This document shows, in pieces, positions 1 to 8,030 of a stretch of DNA of 64,000 bases. A model generated the notes under the pieces. The model ran no database searches. It worked only from the letters and a program-made list of their open reading frames with translations, and was not told the DNA's origin. The position numbers and the translations under genes were made by a program. Position 1 is the stretch's first letter. Each line of letters begins with the position of its first letter. The stretch comes from Sediminibacterium ginsengisoli (GTDB lineage Bacteria > Bacteroidota > Bacteroidia > Chitinophagales > Chitinophagaceae), in assembly GCF_900167075.1 (NCBI RefSeq), contig NZ_FUWH01000001.1, forward strand, positions 62,001-126,000. Reading direction: 5' to 3'.

Positions 1-599
1 CGGCCAATAAAAAAGGATACAGCGGCGTAGCCATATTCACTAAAATAAAGCCCGACCAGGTTATTTACGGCAGTAATATCGAGCAGAGCGATTTTGAAGG
101 CCGTGTGATCCGCGCTGATTTCGGAGATCTTACCGTTGTAAATGCATATTTCCCTTCGGGTACGAGCGGCGACATACGCCAGGTGTACAAATACCAGTGG
201 CTCGATGAGTTCTTTGCGCACCTGCAGGAACTGCGTAAAACAAGACCGCAACTGGTGGTTACAGGCGATTACAATATTGCACACCGTGAAATAGATATCC
301 ATGATCCGAAAGGCAATAAAAATTCATCAGGCTTCCTGCCGCAGGAGCGAGCATGGATGGATATGTTCCTGGAGAATGAATGGATAGACAGCTACAGGCA
401 TGTGAACCCGGAAGCGAAAGGTGCCTATTCCTGGTGGAGCCAGCGTTTTCCATCTGTGCGTTTGCAGAACAAGGGCTGGCGGATCGATTATATCTCGGTA
501 ACCACGCCGTTGCAGGCATCCATCTGCGGGGCAGCTATATATCCTGATGTAAAGCACAGTGATCACTGCCCGATTTATCTCGAACTGAAACGAAACTGA
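1..599 (+). CDS. xth: Exodeoxyribonuclease III, 3' part of gene
   Basis: This is the C-terminal ~198 residues of an AP endonuclease/exonuclease III, which nicks DNA at abasic sites in base-excision repair. The reading frame is open from base 3, with GYSGVAIF near the left edge, so the gene starts before the window. The family motifs are all present: GDYNIAH (catalytic Asp and Asn), the GWRIDY strand, and the terminal SDHCP motif carrying the catalytic His. The 3' end is complete. The next gene begins one base after the stop, so the two are probably co-transcribed. The family call is secure; only the unseen N-terminus is missing. Confidence 0.95.
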   Translation, partial: ANKKGYSGVAIFTKIKPDQVIYGSNIEQSDFEGRVIRADFGDLTVVNAYFPSGTSGDIRQVYKYQWLDEFFAHLQELRKTRPQLVVTGDYNIAHREIDIHDPKGNKNSSGFLPQERAWMDMFLENEWIDSYRHVNPEAKGAYSWWSQRFPSVRLQNKGWRIDYISVTTPLQASICGAAIYPDVKHSDHCPIYLELKRN

Positions 600-600
600 T

Positions 601-906
601 ATGCTTATCTATAATACAACCATCAAGGTAAGCTGGGCCATTCATGATGCGTGGCTGCAATGGGTAAAAGCAGAACATATCCCGCAAATGATGCGCTGCG
701 GGTCATTTACTGGCTACCGCTTTGTGCAGCTGCTCGATACAGACGAAGAAGAAGGACCCACTTATGCAATCCAGTACGAACTGCCAGACAGGCAGGCATA
801 CGAACATTACCAGGCACAGTTTGCCGCAGGATTCCGTAATGAAGCGTTTGCACGATGGGGGAATGGTTTTATTGGATTTCACTCACTTATGCAGGTTGTG
901 AATTGA
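601..906 (+). CDS. DUF4286 family protein
   Basis: This 101-residue soluble protein has no signal peptide or membrane segment. It resembles DUF4286, a family of small ferredoxin-fold-like proteins common in Bacteroidota; the recognisable parts are an N-terminal MLIYNTTIKV strand followed by a W/H-rich helix (WLQWVKAEHIP). Its ATG lies one base after the exonuclease III stop, which suggests translational coupling. The molecular function of the family is not known, and only the operon link to DNA repair hints at a role. Confidence 0.75.
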   Translation: MLIYNTTIKVSWAIHDAWLQWVKAEHIPQMMRCGSFTGYRFVQLLDTDEEEGPTYAIQYELPDRQAYEHYQAQFAAGFRNEAFARWGNGFIGFHSLMQVVN

Positions 907-1141
907 GTGTGGATAGTTTTCCAAAATCATTTTGGTATTCATAAATCTTCGCTATATTCCCCTGAAAGCCGCTTGGGCGTTGCTTTTCAGCGTTTTTCTC
1001 CTGAAACCCTTTACAGTATTGGGTTTCAGCGGTTTTGTTTCCATTTTTGCCAGGAACACAATACGTATAAAATCGCCTGAAATCCTTGACAGTACCGCAT
1101 TTGGGGGAATATTAAAAACTGCTTAAAAAGACGAAAAATAT

Positions 1142-1171
1142 TTTGCTGATAGCTAAAAGCAGATAAATTTG
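1142..1171 (+). promoter_or_regulatory. Bacteroidota-type promoter of the HU gene
   Basis: TTTG at 1142-1145 and TAAATTTG at 1164-1171 are separated by 18 bp and match the -33/-7 consensus (TTTG, TAnnTTTG). Transcription would start near 1175, giving a leader of about 30 nt before the HU ATG. The stretch 907-1141 contains no convincing gene. Confidence 0.75.
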
Positions 1172-1205
1172 TTTCCTGTTATTCAAACAATCTAAAAACA
1201 CATCT

Positions 1206-1475
1206 ATGAACAAAGCTGAATTGATCGCTCAGATCGCTGAAGATGCTGGTGTTACTAAAACCCAGGCTAACGCAGCGTTAGATTCTTTCGTTGACACTGT
1301 AACAAAAACCCTGAAAAAAGGTGATAAAGTTACCCTGGTAGGATTTGGTACTTTCTCTGTTTCTAAACGTGCTGCACGTACCGGTCGTAACCCGCAAACC
1401 GGCGAAACAATCAAAATCAAAGCTAAGAAAGTTGCACGCTTCAAAGCTGGTAAAGAACTGAGCGCTAAAATCTAA
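1206..1475 (+). CDS. HU family DNA-binding protein
   Basis: This 89-residue nucleoid protein bends and compacts DNA as a dimer. The whole chain fits HU: the N-terminal helix pair [16 protein letters not shown], the GFGTF turn, and the DNA-contacting arm around RTGRNPQTG with the conserved Arg and Pro-intercalating region. The length is typical of HU. It has its own promoter and a strong terminator immediately downstream, so it is a monocistronic and probably highly expressed unit. Codon use (gct, gta, aaa, ctg) is strongly biased, as expected for an abundant protein. Confidence 0.97.
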   Translation: MNKAELIAQIAEDAGVTKTQANAALDSFVDTVTKTLKKGDKVTLVGFGTFSVSKRAARTGRNPQTGETIKIKAKKVARFKAGKELSAKI

Positions 1476-1496
1476 TTTTAGTCCTGAAAAGAATTG

Positions 1497-1521
1497 AACC
1501 CCGCAAATTTGCGGGGTTTTT
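1497..1521 (+). terminator. Intrinsic terminator after HU
   Basis: A perfect 8-bp stem AACCCCGC/GCGGGGTT encloses AAATTT and is followed by a T-run (1517-1521). It ends the HU transcript and separates it from the bTHX gene. Confidence 0.9.
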
Positions 1522-1566
1522 CTATTTTTGCGGTTCACTCATTGTTTAATACTTAAAACCAACATC

Positions 1567-1674
1567 ATGGGCAGAGGTGATAAAAAAACAGCAAAAGGTA
1601 AAAGATTCAAAGGTTCTTTCGGTAAAAGCCGTCCGGCTAAAACCAAAAAAGCCGTAACTCCTAAAGCTTCTTAA
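1567..1674 (+). CDS. 30S ribosomal protein bTHX
   Basis: This is a 35-residue, extremely basic peptide starting MGRGDKKTAKGKRFKGSFGK and ending in a Lys/Ala-rich tail. The G-[KR]-G-D-[KR]-[KR] start and the G-x-[FY]-GK-x-RP core match bTHX, the small peptide that sits in a pocket of the 30S head in Thermus and many Bacteroidota. The frame is closed by TAA at 1672. It is preceded by a short leader after the HU terminator. It is easily missed because of its size. The identity rests on motif and charge pattern rather than length. Confidence 0.85.
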   Translation: MGRGDKKTAKGKRFKGSFGKSRPAKTKKAVTPKAS

Positions 1675-1688
1675 TCAAACGGGTAGAT

Positions 1689-1718
1689 GATGCCTGGTCC
1701 GCATGCGGATCAGGCATC
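1689..1718. other. Hairpin between convergent genes
   Basis: The sequence GATGCCTG...CAGGCATC with an inner GTCC/GGAT pairing forms a strong stem-loop. There is no T-run on either strand, so termination is possible but unproven. It lies between the bTHX gene and the convergent aminotransferase gene. Confidence 0.5.
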
Positions 1719-1730
1719 AGCAAATCCTGG

Positions 1731-3029
1731 TCAGGCTTTTTTCCCCGACGCGATCTCTTCTATCGCATGCACCAGTTTATCCAGGTCTGCTATGCGCGTG
1801 TATACATGTGGTGTAATACGTACACAACTGATATTCTCCCAGACAATCCCTACCGTGTGAATTTTATAAGTGCCGAATAAAGCACCATCGAGCTGTGCAG
1901 GTGTCATCCCGTCAACGGAAACACCGCAGATGGCACAGGAATAATCTGCTTTCAGCGATGTGTGCAGTTTTACTTTCGGTATATCTTTTACTTTATCTGC
2001 CCAGTAATTTTTCAGGTAACGGATCCTTTCCTCTTTTCTTTTACTGCCGATGGCGGTATGGAAATTAATGGCTTCGCCGATGCCCTGCTCTATGGGAAAG
2101 CTGCGTGTACCAAGGGTTTCGAACTTCCTGATATCGCCGCTGTTGGGTTTGTCGTTACAGGTAAGCGGCCAGATCTTTTCGATCTTCTCTTTTTTGATCC
2201 ATAACATGCCGCTGCCGATAGGGGCACTCAGGAATTTATGCAGACTGGTGCCGAAATAATCGCATTCCAGGTCCGGTATCTTAAAATCGAGCAGGCCGAA
2301 GGAATGGGCGCCGTCTACCACTACTTCCAGTCCGTGCTGATGCGCCATCCGGCAAAGTTTGCGTACGGGCATGATCTGTCCTACCCAGTTGATGATATGC
2401 GTTACATGTAATATCCTGGTTTTGGGTGTGATCGCTTTCTCATAAGCCGCTACGATCTCGTCGTCGTTTTCTATGGGAAAATTAAAACTGAGTTGTTTAT
2501 ATACAATGCCGTCCCTTAAAGCGCGCTGCCTCCAGGCCTGTATCATATTCGGGTAATCCTGCAAAGTTCCGATCACTTCATCGCCGGCTTTCAGGTTCAG
2601 TCCGTAGATTACGGTATTAAGGGCTTCCGTGGCGTTCCGGTTAATGGCGATCTCATCGGGCTGGCAGCCTGCCAGTGTGGCCAGTTTGTAGCGCAAAGGC
2701 TCACGGCCCTGGTCCAGGATCCGCCACATAAAATATGAAGGGCCTTCATTGGCCAGTTTATTGTACCGTTCCACCGCCTCCTGCACAATACGCGGAGAAG
2801 GGCTGACACCGCCGTTATTCAGGTTGATGATGGCCGGGCTTACGGTAAAACCCTGCTGGATCACACTCCAGTAGTCTTCGTCTGCAGCTGCCAGCTCCGG
2901 GCTCAGCCCGCTTATTTTTTGCGCTGCCTGCTCCCAGGAAGCGGCATGCAGCTGATTGAAAAGGCTGCCTGCTGAAAAAGCGCCGGCCAGCATGCCGGCC
3001 TGTTTCAGGAATGTTCTCCGGTGATTCAT
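1731..3029 (-). CDS. Tat-exported class V aminotransferase-like PLP enzyme
   Basis: This 432-residue protein begins with a twin-arginine signal (RRTFLK, then a hydrophobic Ala/Gly-rich segment and an LHA cleavage region near residue 29). The rest is an aminotransferase class V fold related to isopenicillin-N-epimerase-like and cysteine-desulfurase-like enzymes. The PLP-contacting Asp lies in VVVDGAH (about D239), and the Schiff-base Lys in TSLHK (about K265). Substrate cannot be told from sequence. Export in folded form through Tat fits a cofactor-loaded periplasmic enzyme, and tatC lies 20 kb downstream. It is transcribed convergently to bTHX. Confidence 0.85.
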   Translation of the reverse strand: MNHRRTFLKQAGMLAGAFSAGSLFNQLHAASWEQAAQKISGLSPELAAADEDYWSVIQQGFTVSPAIINLNNGGVSPSPRIVQEAVERYNKLANEGPSYFMWRILDQGREPLRYKLATLAGCQPDEIAINRNATEALNTVIYGLNLKAGDEVIGTLQDYPNMIQAWRQRALRDGIVYKQLSFNFPIENDDEIVAAYEKAITPKTRILHVTHIINWVGQIMPVRKLCRMAHQHGLEVVVDGAHSFGLLDFKIPDLECDYFGTSLHKFLSAPIGSGMLWIKKEKIEKIWPLTCNDKPNSGDIRKFETLGTRSFPIEQGIGEAINFHTAIGSKRKEERIRYLKNYWADKVKDIPKVKLHTSLKADYSCAICGVSVDGMTPAQLDGALFGTYKIHTVGIVWENISCVRITPHVYTRIADLDKLVHAIEEIASGKKA

Positions 3030-3107
3030 TTTTTTTGATGAAAGTTAATCATTCCCTCAAATAATTCCCAGCACTCCTTTTGGGGCAACATTCCCTTAGT
3101 TTCTTTA

Positions 3108-3115
3108 TATCTTTG
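3108..3115 (+). promoter_or_regulatory. -7 promoter box, near-leaderless gene
   Basis: TATCTTTG matches TAnnTTTG and lies only 11-17 bp before the candidate ATG codons at 3127 and 3133, so the mRNA would have a leader of a few bases. The box also overlaps a GTG at 3115, which makes that codon an unlikely start. Confidence 0.6.
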
Positions 3116-3126
3116 TGCTGAAACAC

Positions 3127-3372
3127 ATGATTATGCAAAAGAAGCGTTTGATCCTGGCGGGATGTATCTTGTTACTGTTGTCTCTGAGTGAGCAGGCCGT
3201 AGCCCAATGCTCCATCTGTACCAAAACGGCGTCTCAATTGGGCGAAGGCCCTGCACAGGCGCTCAATTCGGCTATTATTTACCTGGCCGGCGCACCACTC
3301 GCGATCATGGGTTTTATCGGTTACAGGTGGTGGAAAAATGAAAAGAGGCTGCAGGATGCAGATATGAAATAA
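3127..3372 (+). CDS. Small membrane protein with CSIC motif
   Basis: The protein has about 81 residues (79 if ATG 3133 is used). It has an N-terminal hydrophobic signal or anchor (LILAGCILLLLSL), an AVAQCSICTKT segment with two closely spaced cysteines right after the predicted cleavage site, a second hydrophobic segment (IIYLAGAPLAIMGFIGY) and a charged C-tail. The topology suggests an inner-membrane protein with a periplasmic cysteine pair. Similar short proteins occur in Bacteroidota, but I know no function. The start was chosen downstream of the -7 promoter box. Confidence 0.6.
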   Translation: MIMQKKRLILAGCILLLLSLSEQAVAQCSICTKTASQLGEGPAQALNSAIIYLAGAPLAIMGFIGYRWWKNEKRLQDADMK

Positions 3373-3396
3373 ACATTAATCGGATAACCCATACTG

Positions 3397-4098
3397 ATGC
3401 AGCTGAATAATCTTGGCCGTTACCTCAAATACAAACTGAACAAGGAAGAACGTAATATTCAGAAAGAAGCCCGCCGCTTTAAATGGCTCGAATCGTACGG
3501 TTTTAAAACCATTATCGATGTAGGTGCCAACGAAGGCCAGTTCACCAAAAAGATCCTGCGCGTGTTCCCGGATGCTGTGGTGCACAGTTTTGAACCGCTC
3601 ACCGATGTTTATAATAAATTATCTGAAGCTTTCGGTCAGAACAAAAACATCATCACTTATAATTATGGTCTGGGCGAAAGCGCTGAAGAGAAAATGATCT
3701 ACAACAACGAGTATTCGCCCTCTTCTTCGCTGCTGGAAATGCTGGACCTGCATAAAAATAATTTTGATTTCGCTGTAAAAAGCGAACCTATACGCATACA
3801 GATCAGAACGCTCGACAGCTTCTTCCCGCAGCCACCTGCCGGTCCGCTGCTGCTGAAGATAGATGTACAGGGTTATGAAATGTTCGTGCTGAAAGGTGCG
3901 GCACAGATCCTGGAACAAACAGACCTGCTGATCATTGAAACGAGCTTTTACCCGCTGTACAAAGACCAGCACCTGTTTGAAGATATCTATGATTACCTTA
4001 CGGCACGCGGATTCAGGTATGCAGGTAATGTGGAACAACTGATCGCTCCTACAGATCATAAGATCCTGCAGGCTGATGCAGTATTCATCAAACGATAA
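3397..4098 (+). CDS. FkbM family methyltransferase
   Basis: This 233-residue SAM-dependent methyltransferase has motif I at TIIDVGANEGQF (about residues 38-49) and the FkbM signature KIDVQGYE followed by FVLKGA in the middle of the chain. FkbM enzymes usually O-methylate sugars or polyketides. Here the following gene is a glycosyltransferase 14 bp downstream, so methylation of a surface glycan is the best guess. There is no signal peptide; it acts in the cytoplasm. Acceptor and position are unknown. Confidence 0.88.
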   Translation: MQLNNLGRYLKYKLNKEERNIQKEARRFKWLESYGFKTIIDVGANEGQFTKKILRVFPDAVVHSFEPLTDVYNKLSEAFGQNKNIITYNYGLGESAEEKMIYNNEYSPSSSLLEMLDLHKNNFDFAVKSEPIRIQIRTLDSFFPQPPAGPLLLKIDVQGYEMFVLKGAAQILEQTDLLIIETSFYPLYKDQHLFEDIYDYLTARGFRYAGNVEQLIAPTDHKILQADAVFIKR

Positions 4099-4112
4099 AC
4101 GGCTCGCCGGCC

Positions 4113-5036
4113 ATGAACAGTACTGCTCCTTTTATTTCTGTGATCATCCCTACTTACAATGCTGCGGCTACCGTGGCACGTTGCCTGGATAGTTTTGTGA
4201 TCCAGGACTATCCCAACAAGGAGATACTGGTGCTCGATGCATTCTCAACGGATGAAACTGTTGTCATCGTACAGTCTTTCTCTGCCGTACACGATTGTAT
4301 AAAGCTGATGGTAGATAAAGACAAAGGCATTTACGATGCAATGAATAAAGGCGGTTCGCTGGCCACCGGCGAATGGCTTTATTTTTCCGGGAGCGACGAT
4401 TTTCTGCTGGCTGATGATGTGCTTACGAAAGTGGCAAAGGAACTGGCGTCCGGAGAAGCTGATGTTTATTACGGAGACGTCCGCAGCGCCAGACTGGGTA
4501 AACATACCGGCGGTGTGTATGGCGGTCCGTTCGATGAAGTACGGATCCTGCAGACCAATGTATGCCACCAGGCGATCTTTATGCGCAGGTCTTTATTTCT
4601 TTCTTATGGCATGTACGATATCCGTTACAGGTATTATGCAGATTATGTAATGAACCTGAAATGGATGCTGGACAGCTCCGTCCGGAAAAAATACATCCCC
4701 GTTCTGATCGCTAATTATACAGACGGCGGTTTTTCCAGCACCGTTCCCGGCGATCCGCTTTTCTTCAGCAATTATGCTTCACTGGTAACTGAACTGGCTG
4801 CACCATTTTTTGAAAACTATCCTGATAAGATAAAATTCCTCAGGGTATTCTTTAACCGGATCAACAGGCTGGACGGGCCTGCCAGAACATTTGAAGCGGC
4901 CAGGCGTTTCGGGCAATACGGGAAAGCCGTATTCGCGGCACTTGCGCTTAGCATGCTTAAATATGCGGGTGGATTTTACTTCTTTAAAGAAAAGACCAAC
5001 GCAAAAAATCAGCGTCTCGCTAATACTTCATCGTAA
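4113..5036 (+). CDS. Glycosyltransferase family 2
   Basis: This 307-residue cytoplasmic GT-A enzyme starts with FISVIIPTYNAAATV and continues with the nucleotide-binding strand region EILVLDAFSTDET. The DKGIYDAMNKG and GSDDFL motifs are typical of WcaA-like GT2 transferases that build exopolysaccharide or O-antigen. It follows the FkbM gene by 14 bp in the same direction. Its last 28 bp overlap the end of the convergent glycosyltransferase gene. Donor and acceptor sugars cannot be inferred. Confidence 0.9.
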   Translation: MNSTAPFISVIIPTYNAAATVARCLDSFVIQDYPNKEILVLDAFSTDETVVIVQSFSAVHDCIKLMVDKDKGIYDAMNKGGSLATGEWLYFSGSDDFLLADDVLTKVAKELASGEADVYYGDVRSARLGKHTGGVYGGPFDEVRILQTNVCHQAIFMRRSLFLSYGMYDIRYRYYADYVMNLKWMLDSSVRKKYIPVLIANYTDGGFSSTVPGDPLFFSNYASLVTELAAPFFENYPDKIKFLRVFFNRINRLDGPARTFEAARRFGQYGKAVFAALALSMLKYAGGFYFFKEKTNAKNQRLANTSS

Positions 5037-6073
5037 ACAGACAGGTAATCTTCCGCAGCCTGCTGCCAGCTGAAAAAGCCGGCACGCGCTTTTACATGTT
5101 CTGCAAATTCCGGGTGATCCGTAAAATGCTGTAAGCAGCGGAACAATTCTGCGCGCATCGGTCCGGGATCGAAATCGTTGAAATAAAAAGCAGCATCGGA
5201 TCCTATCTCGGGTAAAGAAGTGAGGGTGGAAAGCAATACAGGCTTGCCGAAATACATTGCTTCCACAACCGGCAACCCGAAACCTTCCGCAATCGACGGG
5301 AAAACAAAAGCAGTACACTGCATATAATACCATTGCTTATCGGCTTCGCTGATGGCTCCCGTAAAATGCACACGGTTATTAACGCCATGCTTTTTAGCTT
5401 CAGCGATAATACGTTCCTTATAGGAAGGATCGTGTACAATGCCGCCGATCACCAGTTCAAAATCATTATCAGCCAGCAATGCAGGCAGTACATGGAAATT
5501 CTTTTTTTCCTGGATAGTGCCGATCGTAAAAAGAAAAGGCCTGCGGGGTTGCAGCAGCGGCGCTTTTTCAATTTTTATTGTTTCAATATTACAGCCGTTG
5601 TAAATGATGCTGGTCTTTTTATTCTCCAGGTGTACATGCTGTTTCAGCTCCTGCAATACAAACCCGGAAATGGTGGTGATATGATCTGCGCGATCGATCT
5701 TTTCCTGAAGCTGGCGTAAATATTTTTTCTTTTTTGTTTCGTTTTTGCGCTGGTCATGAAGAAAATTGAGATCATGCACAGTGAGCACAACCGGGATCTT
5801 CCGCTTCGCGGGGAAATAATCGGTTGACTGATGTGTCGCATGCCAGAGGTCATAATTACGCGTGGCCGGGAGCAAAAATTTATGCAGGTTCTGCTGCAAA
5901 AGATAACCTGCGCCCTGTCCGAAAATGCCCTGCTGTACCGACGGTACATAAAATGTAAAATGCCTGGCTGTACCAGCTTTTTGCTGCAGTGCTTTTCCCA
6001 GTTGATAGCAATAATGATAAAGCCCTGTATTGGGATACTTCATCCGCTCACAATCTACCAGGATCTGCTGCAT
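5009..6073 (-). CDS. Glycosyltransferase family 4 (GT-B)
   Basis: This 354-residue GT-B enzyme of the GT4/glycosyltransferase group 1 type has an N-terminal acceptor domain with a VLTVHDLNF strand. Its C-terminal donor domain has FTIGTIQEKKNF and the E-x7-E motif in PSIAEGFGLPVVEAM. Such enzymes transfer a sugar from a nucleotide donor with retention. It faces the preceding GT2 gene tail to tail with a 28-bp coding overlap, and shares direction with the next GT2 and meaB genes. Confidence 0.9.
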   Translation of the reverse strand: MQQILVDCERMKYPNTGLYHYCYQLGKALQQKAGTARHFTFYVPSVQQGIFGQGAGYLLQQNLHKFLLPATRNYDLWHATHQSTDYFPAKRKIPVVLTVHDLNFLHDQRKNETKKKKYLRQLQEKIDRADHITTISGFVLQELKQHVHLENKKTSIIYNGCNIETIKIEKAPLLQPRRPFLFTIGTIQEKKNFHVLPALLADNDFELVIGGIVHDPSYKERIIAEAKKHGVNNRVHFTGAISEADKQWYYMQCTAFVFPSIAEGFGLPVVEAMYFGKPVLLSTLTSLPEIGSDAAFYFNDFDPGPMRAELFRCLQHFTDHPEFAEHVKARAGFFSWQQAAEDYLSVYDEVLARR

Positions 6074-6110
6074 GGCTGTTATACGTTTATTGCTCGGTAA
6101 AATACTTCAA

Positions 6111-7058
6111 TTATTGAATGCTCCAGAACATCTTGATGCAGAACAGCCACCTCCGCCATTCCGGCCTGCGTTTAAATGAAAGGATCTTGTGTCTGTTCTG
6201 AAAAAAGATCCGTACCCGCGTAAGATTATTCATCAGGCTGAAACTGGCGTAGCTTTTATGCATCAGACTGAAGAATCGCTTTTGATAAGGTAATTGCTCC
6301 GGACACTTTTCATACATCAGCGCCACTCTTCGCCTGATCTGTTCATTCTTTACAGCGCGCCCGGGCTTTTTCTTTTTTCTTTTCTTTCCATCCGCCGCCC
6401 TTACTGCACCAAAAACATTTCCGTCGTGCTGCCTGTACAGCACAAGCGGTTCCGGTATAAATTTTAAGGAACTGTCGAAAGTGGCTACAAAACTCAGCCA
6501 GTGGTCGTGCGGGATCATATCCGGCAGCGGAAAGGATGCTTCCGCCGTTTCTCTTGTCAGCAGCATGGCGTGGCCGGGCGCTGAATTCCCGATGGCATAC
6601 ATCAGGCAATCATCAAAATCTGCAAGGCGTTTTATATCCGATAATAATTTCCCTGTCTTTTCTCCATTGCTGTTGATCAGCGCCGAATTGCAGTACACAA
6701 TCCGGTGGGCGCCCATTTCACGGTAGAGTTTGCTGAGCTTTTCCGGCAGCCAGATATCATCCTGGTCGCTCGGTGCCATCAGCTGACCTGTACTGAGCCG
6801 CATACCTTTTTCAAAATTTTTCACATAGCCAAGATTCACCTCATTCCGATACACTTTTACGCGGCTGTCTTTAGAAGCATATTCCTGTAAAATGCCAGGC
6901 GTATTGTCGGTGGAACAATCGTCCGTAACGATCAGCTCCAGGTTGGGATAGGTCTGGCCGAGGATACTGTCCAGCTGCTGACGGATAAACCGTTCGCCAT
7001 TATAAGTGGCGATGATCACCGATATAAGAGGATATGTTGCAGGGCTGATTGGATCCAT
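6111..7058 (-). CDS. Glycosyltransferase family 2, rhamnosyltransferase-like
   Basis: This 315-residue GT2 enzyme has an N-terminal ISVIIATYNGERFI, the TDDCSTDNT nucleotide-binding loop and APSDQDDIW. The latter DQDD form is typical of the rhamnosyl/galactosyl transferase branch of GT2. The C-terminal third is strongly basic (KKRKKKKPGRAVKN), which suggests peripheral membrane contact. It lies 37 bp upstream of the GT4 gene on the same strand, so both probably serve the same surface polysaccharide. Confidence 0.88.
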   Translation of the reverse strand: MDPISPATYPLISVIIATYNGERFIRQQLDSILGQTYPNLELIVTDDCSTDNTPGILQEYASKDSRVKVYRNEVNLGYVKNFEKGMRLSTGQLMAPSDQDDIWLPEKLSKLYREMGAHRIVYCNSALINSNGEKTGKLLSDIKRLADFDDCLMYAIGNSAPGHAMLLTRETAEASFPLPDMIPHDHWLSFVATFDSSLKFIPEPLVLYRQHDGNVFGAVRAADGKKRKKKKPGRAVKNEQIRRRVALMYEKCPEQLPYQKRFFSLMHKSYASFSLMNNLTRVRIFFQNRHKILSFKRRPEWRRWLFCIKMFWSIQ

Positions 7059-7100
7059 GTAAAATGCTTGATGATACGTTCTGAACAGGTGGCGGTTCCG

Positions 7101-8000
7101 TCAAAGATACTGTTGAATAAAACGGAAAAGATTAAAATCGGGTTCCTCCATGGCATTTGCGAGGGCTTGTTTCAACTGGCGTTTGTCCAGGTACTTCATT
7201 TTTTCCTGTTGTATCAGCTGCCAGGCTTTTTCCGTAAACAGCCATTGCCGCCTGTCTGAATGGTGCAGCTCGTGCTGGTGTGCTTCTATAGCTGCAGCCA
7301 GTTCCGGCAATCCGGTTTTCTGAACGGCCATGGTTTTGATGATCCTTATTTCCTGCTGTGCTGCATGAAATGCCGGTGCCAGCATGAGCCGCAGGTTCTT
7401 TACAAACTGGTCTGCATCCGGCCGGTCACTTTTATTCACAACAAATACATCCGCGATCTCCATCAGGCCTGCTTTCATGGTCTGGATCTCATCACCGGCC
7501 TCGGGGACCATTACCACCACAGTTGTATCTGCAAGTCCTGCTATCTCGATCTCGCTTTGCCCTACGCCCACCGTTTCAACAATCAGGTGATCGAAGCCTG
7601 CAGCCTGCATCACACTCATGATCTCGATGATCCGCGGATGCAGTCCGCCCAGTGCCCCCCTTGTTGCGAGGGAACGGATGAATACATTGGGATTGTTATA
7701 CCATTCACTCATCCGGATCCGGTCGCCCAGCAGTGCGCCCATATTGAAAGGTGATGAAGGATCCACGCAGATCACACCTACTTTTTTCCCTTTACCCGCC
7801 CATTCGCCGATCAGTGCGTCGGTAAGTGTGCTCTTGCCCGCGCCCGGCGGACCTGTGATACCGGTCACCGCAGTTTGTGGTGCAGGCAGCTGTTGCAGGA
7901 AAAGATCATAGCCCGGCACTTCATTTTCGATCAGTGAAATGGCGCGTGCCAGTGCCTTATGACTGCCAGTAAGAATGTCTGCTGATAATTCCTGCCACAT
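7101..8000 (-). CDS. meaB: Methylmalonyl-CoA mutase chaperone GTPase MeaB
   Basis: This 299-residue G3E-type GTPase protects and reloads adenosylcobalamin-dependent methylmalonyl-CoA mutase. The P-loop GPPGAGKST lies at about residues 50-58. ICVDPSSPF, GDRIRM, the switch region ETVGVGQSE and the guanine-specificity NKSD motif all match MeaB/ArgK. The mutase subunits that usually adjoin it are absent from this window; instead it sits between glycosyltransferase genes. The call is secure, and the location is unusual rather than informative. Confidence 0.94.
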   Translation of the reverse strand: MWQELSADILTGSHKALARAISLIENEVPGYDLFLQQLPAPQTAVTGITGPPGAGKSTLTDALIGEWAGKGKKVGVICVDPSSPFNMGALLGDRIRMSEWYNNPNVFIRSLATRGALGGLHPRIIEIMSVMQAAGFDHLIVETVGVGQSEIEIAGLADTTVVVMVPEAGDEIQTMKAGLMEIADVFVVNKSDRPDADQFVKNLRLMLAPAFHAAQQEIRIIKTMAVQKTGLPELAAAIEAHQHELHHSDRRQWLFTEKAWQLIQQEKMKYLDKRQLKQALANAMEEPDFNLFRFIQQYL

Positions 8001-8030
8001 GCCGTTGCTGTAAGGAAGGTCCTTGTTTGA

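Noticed and set aside
932..1126. 64-codon reading frame upstream of HU
   Set aside because: Hydrophobic, low-complexity frame without start signals; it ends near the HU promoter and has no protein-like pattern.
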